The notes below the pieces were generated by a model. That model saw nothing but the letters and a program-made list of their open reading frames with translations. It was not told the DNA's origin and ran no database searches. Made by a program: the position numbers and the translations under genes. Shown here in pieces: positions 63,226 through 64,000 of a stretch of DNA of 64,000 bases. Location: the NCBI GenBank assembly GCA_017642885.1, contig JAEPOM010000019.1, positions 1 to 64,000 of the forward strand, written 5' to 3'. The stretch's first letter is position 1; every line of letters begins with the position of its first letter. The stretch comes from Henriciella sp. GTDB taxonomy: Bacteria > Pseudomonadota > Alphaproteobacteria > Caulobacterales > Hyphomonadaceae.

Positions 63226-63819
63226 ATGCATATTTTCGTCGGACAAGGAAATCCTGCGCCGAAATATCTGCGCAACAGGCACAATCTTGGCTTCATGGTC
63301 ATGGACGCGATCGCTTCCGAATATGGGTTTAGGCCGTGGCGGAGCAAGTTCCAAAGCCAGGTGTGCGAAGGCAAGATTGGCGGCGAGAAAGTCCTGCTGA
63401 TGAAGCCGGAAACCTATTACAATGAAACTGGCCGTGCGGCGCAGGCAGCGATTCAGTTCTATAAGCTAGCCCCCGAGGACGTGACGGTGTTTCACGACGA
63501 GATCGATCTCGCCCCGGGGCGCACCCGCGTCAAACGCGGCGGCGGTCATTCCGGGAACAATGGCATTCGATCGATGATCGCCAATGTCGGGGCGACCATC
63601 CGACGCGTACGCATGGGGGTCGGGCATCCCGGCGACAAGTCGCGCGTCATGCCTTATGTGCTCGCTGATTTCTCTAAGGCCGATGAGGCTTGGCGTGACG
63701 CACTGATCGAAGCTTGCGCACGGTCTCTGCCGCTCCTGCTATCAGACGGAGATGAGCGATATCAGACCGAAGTGATGCGCTTGGCGCCAGCGCCAAAGCA
63801 TGATCCCAAACAGGTCTAA
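63226..63819 (+). CDS. pth: Peptidyl-tRNA hydrolase
   Basis: The 197-residue enzyme frees tRNA from peptidyl-tRNA released by stalled ribosomes. Its motifs are present: VGQGNPAPKYLRNRHNLGFMVMDAIA with the catalytic His, KPETYYNETG, HDEIDLAPGRTRVKRGGGHSGNNGIRSM and RVRMGVGHPGD. ATG 63226 after AAGGA is chosen; a GTG at 63136 would extend the frame through the hairpin without homology. K-P-x-T-Y-Y-N rather than F-M-N is a mild variation. Confidence 0.96.
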   Translation: MHIFVGQGNPAPKYLRNRHNLGFMVMDAIASEYGFRPWRSKFQSQVCEGKIGGEKVLLMKPETYYNETGRAAQAAIQFYKLAPEDVTVFHDEIDLAPGRTRVKRGGGHSGNNGIRSMIANVGATIRRVRMGVGHPGDKSRVMPYVLADFSKADEAWRDALIEACARSLPLLLSDGDERYQTEVMRLAPAPKHDPKQV

Positions 63820-63824
63820 GCCGC

Positions 63825-64000
63825 TTACTCGTCTTCAGTATCGTCGATGATCGGACCTGGTTCGAGCGGGGCACGGACCGGCGGACTGAGCAGATATGCT
63901 GGGATCTGACCCGCCGGGCATTGCTCCACGAGCCGAACGCCGTTCGCGTCAATCGGGGGTGAGACGATCACATCGGAGCGTAAACCTGCGCTCAGCATCA
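63825..64000 (-). CDS. C-terminal end of a hypothetical protein (cut by window edge)
   Basis: An open minus-strand frame reaches the window edge and stops at 63825 (GAC GAG TAA). About 58 codons are seen, with a readable end: ...VIVSPPIDANGVRLVEQC, then PAYLLSPPVRAPLEP and an acidic DDTEDE tail. Codon use fits a real gene and it converges with pth after five bases. No family can be named. Confidence 0.55.
   Translation of the reverse strand, partial: MLSAGLRSDVIVSPPIDANGVRLVEQCPAGQIPAYLLSPPVRAPLEPGPIIDDTEDE

Noticed and set aside
1-64000. tRNA genes, CRISPR arrays, complete insertion sequences
   Set aside because: No T-arm GGTTCGAATCC-type cluster with an acceptor pair, no spaced direct repeats and only one transposase fragment were found by eye.

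Overview
This window is a mostly core segment of an alphaproteobacterial chromosome, GC-rich by eye. The best fit is Hyphomonadaceae or a relative near Caulobacterales. Evidence: a methionine synthase split into two genes (homocysteine domain apart from folate/B12/activation domains), an Oar-like TonB-dependent receptor, an SUV3-like helicase + S4 + FdxA cluster, petABC with fused-length cytochrome b, DUF1285-CoA pyrophosphatase-DUF6111-CCA transferase, and alpha-type L25/Ctc-Pth. This placement is inference from gene content and has not been checked by phylogeny.

Layout. 1-0.7 kb: tail of an IS110-family transposase and a non-coding stretch. 0.7-4.0 kb: small envelope and unknown genes (secreted protein, beta-barrel protein, VOC protein, membrane protein, SnoaL-like lipoprotein). 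4.0-9.6 kb (minus): ArnT-like glycosyltransferase, SUV3-like helicase, S4 protein, TerB-like protein, ferredoxin FdxA. 9.6-13.1 kb: an Oar-like TonB-dependent receptor preceded by a tandem Pho-box-like array. 13.1-16.7 kb: aguA-aguB (agmatine to putrescine), rhomboid protease, ZapE. 16.9-24.3 kb: DUF1993 protein, M28 peptidase lipoprotein, bacterioferritin, CDGSH protein, hydrolase, SCP2-like protein, acyl-CoA carboxylase subunit, membrane protein, GST.

24.3-26.5 kb is an accessory islet with AT-richer DNA: a gene-free stretch, then a TIR-domain protein whose C-terminal domain I do not recognise, an overlapping 54-residue zinc-ribbon protein and a further unknown gene. 26.5-28.7 kb: metallo-hydrolase, PqiA-like protein, M48 protease. 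28.7-29.5 kb: a second AT-rich islet with one orphan gene. 29.5-31.8 kb: katG with its terminator.

31.9-38.9 kb (minus) is a methionine-cycle operon: ArsR/SAM-methyltransferase fusion regulator, metF, metH part 1, a PNPOx-like protein, DUF1428, metH part 2 and a VOC protein. A perfect 12-bp inverted repeat abuts the regulator start codon and is the obvious operator. 39-44 kb: MlaA and MlaC, aldo/keto reductase, CPBP protease, thioesterase, hydrolase, GNAT. 44.2-50.9 kb (minus): MoxR-DUF58-DUF4159-VWA membrane-protein operon. 51-53.8 kb: DUF1285, CoA pyrophosphatase, DUF6111, CCA-adding enzyme. 53.8-60.4 kb: TspO, HemF, petABC (bc1 complex), mtnP, prs. 60.5-62.3 kb: a BlaI-type repressor with a BlaR1-like M56 protease whose sensor domain is an M23 peptidase, and two TACA-N2-TGTA dyads upstream. 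62.5-64 kb: L25, Pth and the end of one more gene.

Functional threads: phosphate-starvation control of a receptor, SAH/SAM-linked control of methionine recycling (metF/metH here, mtnP elsewhere in the window), a cell-wall-sensing M56/BlaI pair, iron storage and oxidative defence (bfr, CDGSH, katG, FdxA), and one possible TIR-based defence cassette. No tRNA, rRNA, CRISPR array or complete insertion sequence was seen.
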